From NCBI GenBank assembly GCA_963751775.1, contig CAVVVW010000032.1, positions 1-64,000 of the forward strand: a stretch of 64,000 bases of DNA, in the 5' to 3' direction. The position numbers were made by a program, and so were the translations under genes. Source of the stretch: CADEEN01 sp963751775 (GTDB lineage: Bacteria > Pseudomonadota > Gammaproteobacteria > Burkholderiales > Burkholderiaceae_C). The notes below the pieces were generated by a model. That model searched no databases, was not told the origin of the DNA, and saw only the letters and a list, made by a program, of their open reading frames with translations. Of this stretch, positions 1-8,170 are shown one piece after another; positions within the stretch are counted from its first letter, which is position 1; each line of letters starts with the position of its first letter.

Positions 1-243
1 CGCCCCAGGAGCTTCACCCATTGCTAACGGGTTGTTTCAACTTTCTGGTCACCACCTGGTCGGACGCAGCGTTCGCGATCTTCCTTGTCGATGGTCGCGA
101 GTGGTTTCAACTCTGTCGTGACTGGGTGGATTGCGCGTGGCTGTCGAAACTGGCCCACGCACTTCAGACCTTGCGATGGCCGCGCCGATCCGAACCGAAT
201 CGACAGCGCGGACCATGCGTCGAATCGGCCACCATGCCAGCGG
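1..243. other. Left-edge region without a recognised gene
   Basis: I see no convincing gene here. Open frames exist on the plus strand but their translations have arginine/cysteine-rich composition with no recognisable domain. Two imperfect copies of a short motif containing TTTCAACT lie at 31-46 and 101-116, about 70 bases apart. The tumA gene ends at 244. No second copy of the tRNA-Phe 3' end is visible, so the other end of the island lies outside the window. Confidence 0.4.
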
Positions 244-603
244 CTACGACAGAGTCATCTCCAGCTGAACATCGCGATAGGGAACCTCGGGCCGAACCAT
301 GCCGCGTTCGCCCTTGTGCAGGCGCACCAGGCCATAACGCTCCATCGTGCGCAGCGTTCGCGAGAGGTTGCCTGGTGTACGACCGGTTTGAGCTGCCAAC
401 TCGTTAAGCGACTCTGGCCGTGTGTCAGCAATGACTGCCAACAAGGCCCGGTTTCGGTTCGACAGCAGCTTGGCAAAGCTCTCGGGTGATGTGAACCAGA
501 CCTTGGGATCGCTGGCTTTTGGTTTCAACTCTCCCTTGGCGATTGCCAGCGTGCGTGCCTTCATCACATCGTAGGAAGCAATACCCACCTTCAATGTCTT
601 CAT
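244..603 (-). CDS. TumA-like antitoxin, winged-helix DNA-binding protein (HVO_A0114 family)
   Basis: This 119-residue protein has a C-terminal winged-helix/MarR-like domain at about residues 55-110, including LNELAAQTGRTPGNLSRTLR as the likely recognition helix and a wing around RLHKGERG. Small regulators of this family pair with DUF6516 (TumE) toxins; as antitoxins they are expected to bind the toxin and repress the operon. The start codon overlaps the stop of tumE by four bases (ATGA), so the two are translationally coupled. The toxin-first order is opposite to that of many toxin-antitoxin pairs. Family assignment is from sequence pattern; the antitoxin role is inferred from the pairing. 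Confidence 0.7.
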   Translation of the reverse strand: MKTLKVGIASYDVMKARTLAIAKGELKPKASDPKVWFTSPESFAKLLSNRNRALLAVIADTRPESLNELAAQTGRTPGNLSRTLRTMERYGLVRLHKGERGMVRPEVPYRDVQLEMTLS

Positions 604-947
604 GGCCAGATTCCTCTTTCATGCATAACCGCTTCGACTTCAGCCCAGAAGTCCGCCACCAACGACGCCGCGTCGCGATACTCATAGGGCCGAACGGTGC
701 GCAGTCGGTGCCTGTGATCCCGCTCGGCCCGCCGTTTGCCACCGACTTGGTGGGCGTTGTCGAATCCCACTAGCCGCGCGCCGTCGGGCCCATGCAGCGT
801 CAACGAATAGTCAAGCCCATGCGCCTTCTCTGACGTGACCGGCACCTGATTGACGATGAAACGAACCCAGTAGCCCGCCTCGTCAATCACCAGCACCTGC
901 CCGTGTAGGTCAAGCAGCGTATCAAGCGATGGATCGCGGCGGGACAT
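600..947 (-). CDS. TumE-like toxin (DUF6516 family)
   Basis: This 115-residue protein resembles DUF6516/TumE toxins: an N-terminal strand pair (VLVIDEAGYWVRFIV), a central HGLDYSLTLHGPDG segment, a basic middle (GGKRRAERDHRHR), and a C-terminal helix with FWAEVEAVMHERG. It is the first gene of a two-gene operon with the HTH antitoxin. A perfect 6-bp inverted repeat (955-969) lies just upstream of its start and is a likely operator. Toxins of this family are reported in pairs with HVO_A0114 proteins; the cellular target cannot be read from the sequence. It lies in the island next to the integrase, as is usual for stabilising modules. Confidence 0.7.
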   Translation of the reverse strand: MSRRDPSLDTLLDLHGQVLVIDEAGYWVRFIVNQVPVTSEKAHGLDYSLTLHGPDGARLVGFDNAHQVGGKRRAERDHRHRLRTVRPYEYRDAASLVADFWAEVEAVMHERGIWP

Positions 948-954
948 TGATTCT

Positions 955-969
955 CAGTATCTCATACTG
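955..969. promoter_or_regulatory. Inverted repeat, likely tumEA operator
   Basis: CAGTAT-CTC-ATACTG is a perfect 6-bp inverted repeat with a 3-base centre. It starts 8 bases upstream of the tumE ATG (947 on the minus strand) in an AT-rich patch within GC-rich DNA. Its size and position suit binding by the HTH antitoxin for autoregulation. The operator role is inferred. Confidence 0.45.
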
Positions 970-1180
970 ATAATCATTGGTCGACTTTGTTCACGACGAT
1001 CGGCAAAGTGGCCGCAGTGTTGGCCGCCCCCGGGTGTGGCAACCGGAGCGGAGACACCCGTTCATCCGGTGCAGATTTTGGAATGATTTGCAGCCTACAG
1101 TTGTTTCTGAACATCAACTGCTTACGTATTTTCATTCAAATGCGCTTGTGGACGAACAAAAAACTTCCTACAGTTGCCGC

Positions 1181-1927
1181 GTGGACTCAACTGCCGCTCC
1201 CGTTTCATTCAAGGCGTTGCTCGCAAGCCTGCCCAGAGGCGAGCCGCTGAGCACTGCTGGCTTGCAAGCGCGCGGACTCAGTGCGTTCCGCGCCTCGGCC
1301 CTGGCCCGAAGCGGCTGGCTGGTGCACCTGGCGCGCGGCGTCTACATGCTGGCTGGCGACACGCTCACGCGCGACGGCAGCCTGGCCTTCCTGTCGGCGC
1401 AGCAGCCGGGCCTTCATGTCGGCAGCAAGACGGCCCTTGCCTGGCGGGGTGTGCGCCAGAACATCGCGTTCCGCGAACACCTAAGCTTGTGGGGCAACAC
1501 GCCGCGGCGCTTGCCCGCGTGGTTCACGCAGCGATTCTCTGCGGGCTACCAGGCCACACAACTGTTCGACGACGCATTGCCCAAGACATTCGGCTTGCAG
1601 CCTCTGCCCGCGGGCGACCCGCGGGTCCAAGTGTCGGTCCCCGAGCGGGCGCTGCTGGAACTGCTCAGTGACGTTGGCAAAGTGCAGTCGTTGACCGAGA
1701 CACGTGAGTTGGTCGAGAGCCTGTCCGGTTTGCGCGAGACGGTCCTCGACGAACTGCTGATGCACACGACACGGATCAAGGTCGTGCGCATGGCGGCCAC
1801 CTTCGCATCCACGATGAAGCTGCCTTGGGCAGCGCTCGCCAGCAAACACAGCGAACGCATCGGGGGCGGCGCGCGATGGGTCGCGGTCGGCCGCACCGGC
1901 GAGCGCCTGGACCTCAAGCGGACATGA
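1181..1927 (+). CDS. abiEi: AbiEi-family antitoxin (type IV toxin-antitoxin)
   Basis: A transcriptional-repressor antitoxin of about 248 residues. The N-terminal winged-helix region includes FKALLASLPRGEPL and SGWLVHLARGVYMLAGD, typical of AbiEi; the C-terminal half carries SVPERALLELLSDV, also characteristic. A GTG at 1181 is preferred because similarity begins there; the frame stays open further upstream, with another GTG at 1148, but reads as non-protein-like sequence. The stop overlaps the ATG of abiEii (ATGA at 1924-1927). In this family AbiEi represses the operon and counteracts the nucleotidyltransferase toxin, giving abortive infection against phages. The start is uncertain; the family is clear. 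Confidence 0.82.
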   Translation: MDSTAAPVSFKALLASLPRGEPLSTAGLQARGLSAFRASALARSGWLVHLARGVYMLAGDTLTRDGSLAFLSAQQPGLHVGSKTALAWRGVRQNIAFREHLSLWGNTPRRLPAWFTQRFSAGYQATQLFDDALPKTFGLQPLPAGDPRVQVSVPERALLELLSDVGKVQSLTETRELVESLSGLRETVLDELLMHTTRIKVVRMAATFASTMKLPWAALASKHSERIGGGARWVAVGRTGERLDLKRT

Positions 1928-2850
1928 ACCAGAACTACATCGACACCGTCCGGCTGCTGCTCGCCATTGCGCCCGCCGTCTTCACCTCCGGCCGCTTCGC
2001 GATGAAAGGCGGCACCGCATTGAACCTGTTCGTGCAGGAGATGCCACGCCTCTCGGTCGACATCGACCTCGTGTTTGTCGACCATCGCCCGGACCGCCAA
2101 GGCGCCTTGCAGGCCATCGCCCAGGAATTGGCCGCTATGCAGGCTGCGCTCGCCGGCAAGGGATACCGCTCCCACGTGCCCGCCAACGCCGAGGGTGACG
2201 ACGTCAAGCTCGTGGTCAGCAACGAAGCAGCGCAGGTCAAGGTCGAGGTGAACTTCGTCTTTCGGGGCACAGCCCTGCCAGTCGAGACGCGTTCGCTCGT
2301 TGCCGCCGCGCAGGAGCTGTTCACGACGGACCTCGCCGTTCCCGTGCTGGCCACGGCGGAGCTCTACGGCAGCAAGCTCGTCGCAGCGATGGACCGTCAG
2401 CATCCGCGCGACATCTTCGATGTGGTGCACATGCTGGAGCACTTCGGCTGGCAGCAATCATTCGTCGACTGCTTCGTGGTCTACCTGGCAGGGCACAACC
2501 GCCCCGTCCACGAAGTCCTGTTCCCGAAGGCAAAGCCTCTCGAGCCCGCCTTCACGAGCGAGTTCGCCGGCATGACACGCGACACGGTCGAACTGGACAC
2601 GCTCGTAAAGATGCAGGCGCGTCTGCTTGAAGAGCTGCCGCAGCTGTTGACCCCCAAGCTTCGGGACTTCCTGAAGTCGTTGGTCCAAGGTGATCCTGCC
2701 TGGGAGCTGATGCCGATGCCGCACCTGCGCGAGCTGCCGGCGCTCAAGTGGAAACTGATGAACCTGGCCAAGTTGAAGAGGAGCAATGCCAAACGCTTCG
2801 CGGCCCAGCACCAACTGCTCGCAGAGCGCTTCGACCAGATCGCGGGCTGA
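1924..2850 (+). CDS. abiEii: AbiEii/AbiGii-family nucleotidyltransferase toxin
   Basis: This 308-residue protein of the DNA polymerase beta-like nucleotidyltransferase superfamily begins MNQNYIDTVRLLLAIAPAVF. Near the N terminus it has the family signatures KGGTALNLF (about residues 28-36) and LSVDIDLVF (about 44-52), whose aspartates would bind metal and NTP. HPRDIFDVVHM lies in the middle. AbiEii-type toxins transfer nucleotides (for example onto tRNA acceptor ends) and halt growth on phage infection. The gene is translationally coupled to abiEi and ends 21 bases from the convergent integrase gene. It is intact. Confidence 0.85.
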   Translation: MNQNYIDTVRLLLAIAPAVFTSGRFAMKGGTALNLFVQEMPRLSVDIDLVFVDHRPDRQGALQAIAQELAAMQAALAGKGYRSHVPANAEGDDVKLVVSNEAAQVKVEVNFVFRGTALPVETRSLVAAAQELFTTDLAVPVLATAELYGSKLVAAMDRQHPRDIFDVVHMLEHFGWQQSFVDCFVVYLAGHNRPVHEVLFPKAKPLEPAFTSEFAGMTRDTVELDTLVKMQARLLEELPQLLTPKLRDFLKSLVQGDPAWELMPMPHLRELPALKWKLMNLAKLKRSNAKRFAAQHQLLAERFDQIAG

Positions 2851-2871
2851 GTCCGCGGGCAGCAAAGCGCT

Positions 2872-4179
2872 CTACGTCGATCGCTTCGCCTGCTTCACCT
2901 TGCGCAACGGCACCAGGTCGGCGCCGCGCCGCAACTTGTCGAGATGGTCGGCCCAGCGCTGCAGCATCGCCCGCCGCTGCTCGACAAACTCGGTCCGGTT
3001 GTAGGCTCGCCCGAGGTTGTCGCGTACCGAGTGAGCCAGTTGTGCTTCGATGATGTTGGGGTCGAAGCCGAGGCGTTCGTGCAGCATCGTTCGCGCCGTC
3101 GCGCGAAAACCGTGGCCCGTCACTTCGTCGGCCGGAAATCCCATTGCTCGCAATGCAGCATTGATCGTGTTCTCGCTCATCGCGCGGTCGTGATGCCGCT
3201 CGCCACGGAAGACAAGGGGGCCTGAGCCCGTCAAAGTCCGCAACTCACGCAGCGCCGCAACGGCCTGCTTGGGCAACGGCACCAGGTGCGGGGCGCCATG
3301 CAGCTTCGCTCGCAGTTCACGCTTCATGCGCAGCGCAGGCACTGTCCACATCGCTGCGTCGAGGTCGATCTCGGACCACTCGGCGAAACGCAGTTCACCC
3401 GGCCGAAGCAGCAGCATCGGTGCCAGCTTCAGCGCTGCGCGAACGACGGGCGTCGCGGCGTAGTTGTCGCAAGCGCGAAGCAGTTCTCCGAAGCGCTTGG
3501 GCTCGATGATCGCGGGGAAGTGTTTCGTGTTCGGTCGCTTGAGCGCATCCTTGAGGTCGCGCGCGGGATTGCTCGCCGCCTTGCCGGTGGCCACTGCGTA
3601 GCGAAACACTTGGCTGGAGTCTTGCAACGCGCGGTGTGCGGTCTCGACCACGCCGCGCGCCTCGATGCGCCGCAGCACCTCGAGCAATTTCGGCGGGGTA
3701 ACACTGCCTACGGCCACTCGCCCGATCCACGGGAACACGTCCGTCTCGAGCCGGGCAATGATCTTGTCGGAGTAGCTGCGTGCCCAGCTGTCGCGCTTGA
3801 CGGCAAACCACTCGCGGGCGACTGCCTCGAAGGAGTCCTGTGGAGGCAGCCCATGCGCTTCGCGCTCGTCGGCAATGCGAGCCTGCACATAGGACTCCTT
3901 CTCAGCCTTTCGTTTCTGGCTGGGGTCGATGCCCTCAGCGATGAGCTGTCGTGCCGAATCCGCCTTGCGCCTGGCGATGGCGAGCGAGGTGTCGGGATAG
4001 GTGCCGAACGAGAGGGTCTTGCGTCGACCGTGGAAGCTGTAGTCGAAGCGCCAACCATGCGCGCCGCCCTTCACGAACAGCAGCAGGTAGAGCCCGTCGC
4101 CATCGGTCATTCGCTTACTTGGATCACCGGGGCGGACGGCTTTGATCGTCGCATCGGATGGGATAAGGTTGCGAGCCAT
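2872..4179 (-). CDS. int: P4-type tyrosine recombinase (genomic island integrase)
   Basis: This 435-residue integrase has an N-terminal DUF4102 arm-binding domain (about 1-90, with DGDGLYLLL), a core-binding SAM-like domain (about 115-205) and a C-terminal catalytic domain. Catalytic residues visible are R259 (LLLRPGELR), H356 and R359 (HGFRATAR), H383 (LAHS) and nucleophile Y393 (RAYNRTEF). Family members integrate islands into the 3' end of tRNA genes. It is transcribed away from tRNA-Phe, with its start 182 bases from the tRNA 3' end, the usual geometry for this family. The gene is intact, so the island could still be mobile. Confidence 0.93.
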   Translation of the reverse strand: MARNLIPSDATIKAVRPGDPSKRMTDGDGLYLLLFVKGGAHGWRFDYSFHGRRKTLSFGTYPDTSLAIARRKADSARQLIAEGIDPSQKRKAEKESYVQARIADEREAHGLPPQDSFEAVAREWFAVKRDSWARSYSDKIIARLETDVFPWIGRVAVGSVTPPKLLEVLRRIEARGVVETAHRALQDSSQVFRYAVATGKAASNPARDLKDALKRPNTKHFPAIIEPKRFGELLRACDNYAATPVVRAALKLAPMLLLRPGELRFAEWSEIDLDAAMWTVPALRMKRELRAKLHGAPHLVPLPKQAVAALRELRTLTGSGPLVFRGERHHDRAMSENTINAALRAMGFPADEVTGHGFRATARTMLHERLGFDPNIIEAQLAHSVRDNLGRAYNRTEFVEQRRAMLQRWADHLDKLRRGADLVPLRKVKQAKRST

Positions 4180-4284
4180 TGCAGTAACTGCTGCTTTTTT
4201 GAGCAGCCGCGGCCGAGTTACTGCGAAAGTTACTGCATGGCGGGCAGGATTTCAAGGGTCTTGCAGGAACTTCCTGAGACAAGA

Positions 4285-4320
4285 AAAAAGCCCTAGAGCG
4301 TTGATTCTCTAGGGCTTTTT
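4285..4320. terminator. Bidirectional intrinsic terminator between tRNA-Phe and integrase
   Basis: A perfect 14-bp stem (AAAAAGCCCTAGAG at 4285-4298 with CTCTAGGGCTTTTT at 4307-4320) encloses an 8-base loop. A and T runs at the two ends give a U-tract in both directions. On the minus strand it would end the tRNA-Phe transcript and insulate the integrase gene. Near-repeats of TTCCTGGGAC flank it and could be integrase arm sites, which is speculation. Confidence 0.8.
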
Positions 4321-4361
4321 GACTTCCTGGGACATCTTTGGATTCCCTGGGAGGAGTAACT

Positions 4362-4385
4362 TGGTGGCCAAGGGCGGAATCGAAC
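4362..4385. other. Probable attachment site (att) in the tRNA-Phe 3' end
   Basis: P4-type integrases recombine at the 3' part of tRNA genes, and this one lies directly downstream of tRNA-Phe. The exact core cannot be fixed because the matching repeat at the other island end is outside the window. Confidence 0.4.
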
Positions 4386-4437
4386 CACCGACACGCGGAT
4401 TTTCAATCCGCTGCTCTACCAACTGAGCTACTTGGCC
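4362..4437 (-). tRNA. tRNA-Phe (GAA)
   Basis: The 76-nt gene includes an encoded CCA. The acceptor stem GGCCAAG pairs with CTTGGCC, the D-arm has AGCTCAGTTGGTAGAGC, the anticodon arm is GCGGATTGAAAATCCGC with anticodon GAA, and the T-arm loop is GTTCGATTC. All invariant positions look normal, so the tRNA stays functional after island insertion. It reads toward the integrase and its 3' end is the probable attachment site. Confidence 0.97.
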
Positions 4438-4467
4438 TGGGGAGGGCGCGAATTATAGCGGCGGGGT

Positions 4468-5214
4468 TCAGCCCGGCCCGCCGCGTTTGTTGCGCGTCAG
4501 GTCGACGCCCAGTTGCTTCAATTTGCGGTAGAGGTGCGTGCGTTCGAGGCCGGTCTTTTCGGCCACGCGGGTCATCGAGCCGTTCTCCTTGGAGAGGTGG
4601 AACTCGAAGTAGCTCTTCTCGAAAGCGTCGCGCGCTTCGCGCAGCGGTCGGTCGAGCTCGAAACTCTGTTCGCGCTGTGGTCCGGCCGGCGGGAGCATGA
4701 CGTGTACATGGCCAACCAGCGGCGACACCGTTTCGTGCAGGTAGCCGATGTCGGCCCGCAGCGGGGCCGGCGCGGACGCGACCGCTGCGGCCGGGCCCAG
4801 CGACGCCACGCCGCCCGCCTGCCCTGCCACAACACCGGCCGCGCGCGGCGCCGGCTTGGCCAGCGCCTGTTCGACCGCGCGCAGCAGCTTCTGCAGCGTG
4901 ATCGGCTTTTCCAGGAAGGCCATGGCGCCGAACTTGGTGGCCTCGACGGCGGTGTCGATCGTGCCGTGGCCGCTCATCATGATCACCGGCATCGTCAACT
5001 GGCCGCTGGCGGCCCATTCCTTGAGCAGCGAGATGCCGTCGACGTCGGGCATCCAGATATCGAGCAGCACCAGCTCGAGCCGGCAGCGCTGGCGCACGGC
5101 GCGGGCCTGGGCCGCGTTCTCGGCCAGCTCGACCGCGTGGCCTTCGTCGGTCAGGATCTCAGAGAGCAGCGCACGGATGCCGAGTTCGTCGTCTACAACA
5201 AGAATGGTGGCCAT
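4468..5214 (-). CDS. Response regulator, receiver plus Fis-type HTH (NtrX-like without AAA+ domain)
   Basis: A 248-residue regulator. The receiver domain (1-120) has the acidic pair D8/D9, phospho-acceptor D52 (LLDIWMPDVDG) and K103 (FLEKP). An alanine/proline-rich linker (about 121-155) precedes a C-terminal Fis-type helix-turn-helix (about 195-242, ending MTRVAEKTGLERTHLYRKLK), as in NtrX/NtrC. The sigma-54-interacting AAA+ domain that lies between these parts in NtrX is absent. The gene follows the NtrY-like kinase by 6 bases and is its cognate regulator. It is therefore expected to bind DNA and act without opening sigma-54 promoters. Confidence 0.85.
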   Translation of the reverse strand: MATILVVDDELGIRALLSEILTDEGHAVELAENAAQARAVRQRCRLELVLLDIWMPDVDGISLLKEWAASGQLTMPVIMMSGHGTIDTAVEATKFGAMAFLEKPITLQKLLRAVEQALAKPAPRAAGVVAGQAGGVASLGPAAAVASAPAPLRADIGYLHETVSPLVGHVHVMLPPAGPQREQSFELDRPLREARDAFEKSYFEFHLSKENGSMTRVAEKTGLERTHLYRKLKQLGVDLTRNKRGGPG

Positions 5215-5220
5215 GAAAAC

Positions 5221-7500
5221 TCAATGCGCCTGCGCTGCCGCAGGCTGGGTGGGGTCGGCGCTCGGCGCAGCGGCGAGATTGGAAAATGATAACGAAACTT
5301 GCGCGCCCGCGACACCGCTCGCCCCAAGGGCCTCGGCCGCGCTGCGGTTGCCGATGCGAACGCGCGCGCCGTGTTCGTCGGCGATCTTCTTCACCACCGC
5401 CAGCCCCAACCCGGTCCCCTTGCTCTTGGTGGTGACATAGGGCTCGAAGGCGCGCTTCAAGACCCTGTCGGCGAAACCAGGGCCATTGTCCTGTACGGCA
5501 AGGCGCACGGCGCGCAACTCGCCCAATTCATTGCGCACCGGTTCGGTGACGATGCGTACCTGGCCGTCGCTGCGTTCGGCCACGGCGTCGAGGCCGTTTT
5601 GCACCAGGTTGTGGATCACCTGGCGCAACTGCGTCGCGTCGCCGACGATCCACGGCAGCCCCGCCGCACAGGCCGCGGCAAGACGCCCCCGTTCGATGGC
5701 TTCGCCGTACAGCACCAGCACGTCGCTGACCAGGGCGTTCAGGTCGATGGGTGCCAGCTTGGCCGCGGGCAGCCGCGCGTAGTCGCGAAATTCGTTGACC
5801 AGCTGCTTCATGGCCTGCACCTGGGACACGATCGTCGTCACCGAGCGGTTCAGCAGGCCGGCGTCGTCCGGCTGCAGTTTGGCTTGCAGCTTGTGCTGCA
5901 GGCGCTCGGCCGAGAGCTGGATCGGCGTCAGCGGGTTCTTGATCTCATGCGCCAGACGCCGCGCGACCTCGCTCCACGCCGCCGAGCGCTGGGCCGAGAC
6001 GACCTCGGTGATGTCGTCGAACACCAGCAGGCGCGAATCGTGCGGCAGCATCGCGCCGCGCAACAGCAGGCTTTGCGTGTCGGCGCCGGGGAGTTGCAGT
6101 TCGAACGAATCCTGCCAATGGTCGCTCTCGCCGGCCTCGGGGCTGGCGCGGTGCAGCTCGAAGCGCTGCCACACCGCCACGGCCAGGGCTTCGAGGCCGG
6201 GCACGTCGGCCAGGCTGCGGCCTTGATAGGACGCCAGCGGCAGATTGAGGATCTGCGTCGCGCCGGGATTGACGGTTTCGATGTTGCGTTCGTGGTCGAA
6301 CACGATCACGCCGGTGCTCAGGCTGTCGAGGATGGTCTGCAGGTGAGTGCGGGCGCTTTCGAGCTGGGTCACGCCGCGCTGCACCTGTTCGCGGGCATGG
6401 CCGAGCTGCTCGGTCATATCGGCGAAGCTTCGCGTCAGGCCACCGATCTCGTCGCGCGAGGTCGAGACCGGCTTGGCCGTCAGGTCGCCGGCCGCCACCT
6501 GCTTCACGCCTTCGGCCAGCAGCAGCAGCGGTCGCGCCAGTTGCGTGCCCAGCACCGCGGCCAGCAGCACCGCACCGAAGACGGCCAGGATCAGCGCCAG
6601 CGTCAAGGTGCCGATGTACATCTTGCGCAGACCGTCGCGGGCCAGTGCCCGCTCCTGGTACTCGCGGTAGGCACTCTGCACCGCCAGCGCATTGCTGGCC
6701 ACCGCAACCGGCACCGACTGCGACACCAGCAGGAAGTGCTCTTCACTGCCGAGCTGGATGTCGGAGGATGGCAGCATGGCCAGTGCCCGCACGCGGGCTC
6801 TGGGCCGCGCGCCAGGCGCGAGCTCGTCGTCCAGGCCTTCGATCTGGCTGACCACGCGCTGGCTGCGGGCCTGGCGCAGCATGGTCGCGCCCGGCCGCTC
6901 GGTCATGACGGCAGTCAAAGCGCTGCCACTGCCGCTGGCGCTGACGAGGACCTGCCCGACCGGCCCGACCACCGCCACATCCTGCGCCGCGAGTTGCTCG
7001 CGCAGGCGCTCGAGCACCATCGGTGCGGGCAGGCTGCGGTTCTCGCCCAGGCGGTCGGCCGCCACCCGCGTCTTGGTGCCGAGATCGGTGACCAGCGTTT
7101 CGAGCGTGCCGCGGCCCAGGTTCAAGCCGGCATCGAGCGCGCCCTGCACCCTGGCATCGAACCAGACTTCGATGCTGCGCGACACGAACTGGTAGCTCAC
7201 GGTATAGATCAGCACGCCGGGCAACACGCCGACCAGCGCGAAGATGCCGGCCAGCCGAATCAACAACAAGGTGCCGAACTTGCCCTGCCGCTTGCGCACC
7301 GCCAGGCGCACCGCGGCCAGCACCACCACCAATGCCAGCAACACGGCCACCGCGATGTTGAGCCAGAACAGCCAGACGAACTGGCGCTCGTAGAGCGCCG
7401 GTGCCTCGCCTGTCAGCGCCAGCACGAAGGCCAGCACCAGGACCACGCCGGTGACCGCCACCAGCGTGACCAGCCAACCCCAGCGCGCCGCCTTGGTCAT
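5221..7500 (-). CDS. NtrY-like membrane sensor histidine kinase
   Basis: This 759-residue kinase has N-terminal membrane segments (about 10-30, 45-65 and 85-105), a periplasmic sensor region, another membrane helix and a HAMP domain (near QLARPLLLLAEGVKQ). A PAS-like region follows, then HisKA with catalytic H at about 517 (RRLAHEIKNPLTP) and HATPase_c with N-box HNLVQNGLDAV, G1 DNGPGFAD and G2 KGTGLGLAVV. The ATG at 7500 starts just before the first membrane helix. The kinase would autophosphorylate and transfer to D52 of the downstream regulator. NtrY-like kinases sense redox or nitrogen status in other bacteria; the signal here is not evident. Confidence 0.9.
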   Translation of the reverse strand: MTKAARWGWLVTLVAVTGVVLVLAFVLALTGEAPALYERQFVWLFWLNIAVAVLLALVVVLAAVRLAVRKRQGKFGTLLLIRLAGIFALVGVLPGVLIYTVSYQFVSRSIEVWFDARVQGALDAGLNLGRGTLETLVTDLGTKTRVAADRLGENRSLPAPMVLERLREQLAAQDVAVVGPVGQVLVSASGSGSALTAVMTERPGATMLRQARSQRVVSQIEGLDDELAPGARPRARVRALAMLPSSDIQLGSEEHFLLVSQSVPVAVASNALAVQSAYREYQERALARDGLRKMYIGTLTLALILAVFGAVLLAAVLGTQLARPLLLLAEGVKQVAAGDLTAKPVSTSRDEIGGLTRSFADMTEQLGHAREQVQRGVTQLESARTHLQTILDSLSTGVIVFDHERNIETVNPGATQILNLPLASYQGRSLADVPGLEALAVAVWQRFELHRASPEAGESDHWQDSFELQLPGADTQSLLLRGAMLPHDSRLLVFDDITEVVSAQRSAAWSEVARRLAHEIKNPLTPIQLSAERLQHKLQAKLQPDDAGLLNRSVTTIVSQVQAMKQLVNEFRDYARLPAAKLAPIDLNALVSDVLVLYGEAIERGRLAAACAAGLPWIVGDATQLRQVIHNLVQNGLDAVAERSDGQVRIVTEPVRNELGELRAVRLAVQDNGPGFADRVLKRAFEPYVTTKSKGTGLGLAVVKKIADEHGARVRIGNRSAAEALGASGVAGAQVSLSFSNLAAAPSADPTQPAAAQAH

Positions 7501-7504
7501 CGCG

Positions 7505-8162
7505 TCACTTCGCCGGCTCGGCGCCGAGCTTGACACTGCGTTCGACGTCGAGCGACCACTCGCTCGCGCCGCCGATGCCGCCGAGACCGATCTGCAGCGG
7601 CCGCGGCAGTTGTGCGGTATCGAGCCGCCAACTGAATTCGAGATAGTGCCGGCCGTCAGGTGGATCGACCTCGCGTGCGTCACCGATGCGCCAGGCCGTG
7701 CTGCGCGTCATGGCCAGCAGTGCCTCGGCCAGGGTCGGCGAAGCTCTGCCCCAGCCCGCCCTGGCTGACGCGCCAGTTCTTCGTCAGCGGCTGAAAGCTC
7801 AGGCGCCACTCGCGCGTGGCCTGCGCGACACGCTCGTCGCGCCAGTACCAGCGCGGACGCCACAGCGTGGCCTGCGCGCTGAAATAGATCGGCACGCCGC
7901 GCAGGGCGGCGTCTTCCACGGCCATCGGCAGGGTCACCCGGAGCTGGTAGTCGACGCTGATCAGCGCCTCGTCTCGATAGGCCTTGAGCTCCAGCACCTC
8001 GACCCCCTGCGCTCGCGCAGGCGCCACGCCCAGCAACAGCGCGCACAGCAAGGCCAGCACCGCGGCCGTCGCGGCGAGCAGATCCAATGGTGCACCTTCG
8101 CGCCGCGGACACCTTGAGCAGCGGTGCCCGTGAAGCTGGCACACCGCGGCAATGCAGGGCAT
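7505..8162 (-). CDS. DUF4390 domain protein (frame changes once)
   Basis: A secreted protein that in Burkholderiales typically lies between rsmB and the NtrY-like kinase, as here. A hydrophobic signal sequence (LLAATAAVLALLCALLLG, ending ARAQ) precedes the DUF4390 domain with VDYQLRVTLP, RPRWYWRDERVA and TREWRLSFQPLTKNWRVS. Near 7736 one surplus base shifts the frame: the domain continues in the next frame as TLAEALLAMTRSTAWRIGD to the stop at 7505. The start may be the ATG at 8162 or a TTG at 8087, which gives a shorter signal peptide. Function is unknown; a role in supplying a signal to the adjacent kinase is only a guess from context. Confidence 0.75.
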
Positions 8163-8170
8163 GGGGACGC

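Noticed and set aside
31..116. Two TTTCAACT-containing copies about 70 bases apart, resembling CRISPR repeats
   Set aside because: Only two copies with several mismatches are present. No third copy follows at the same spacing, the flanks diverge at once, and no cas genes are near. The same short word also occurs inside tumA.
4269..4350. Near-direct repeats of TTCCTGGGAC around the terminator as proven integrase arm sites
   Set aside because: The copies are short and imperfect. They fit the expected place, but nothing in the window confirms the function.
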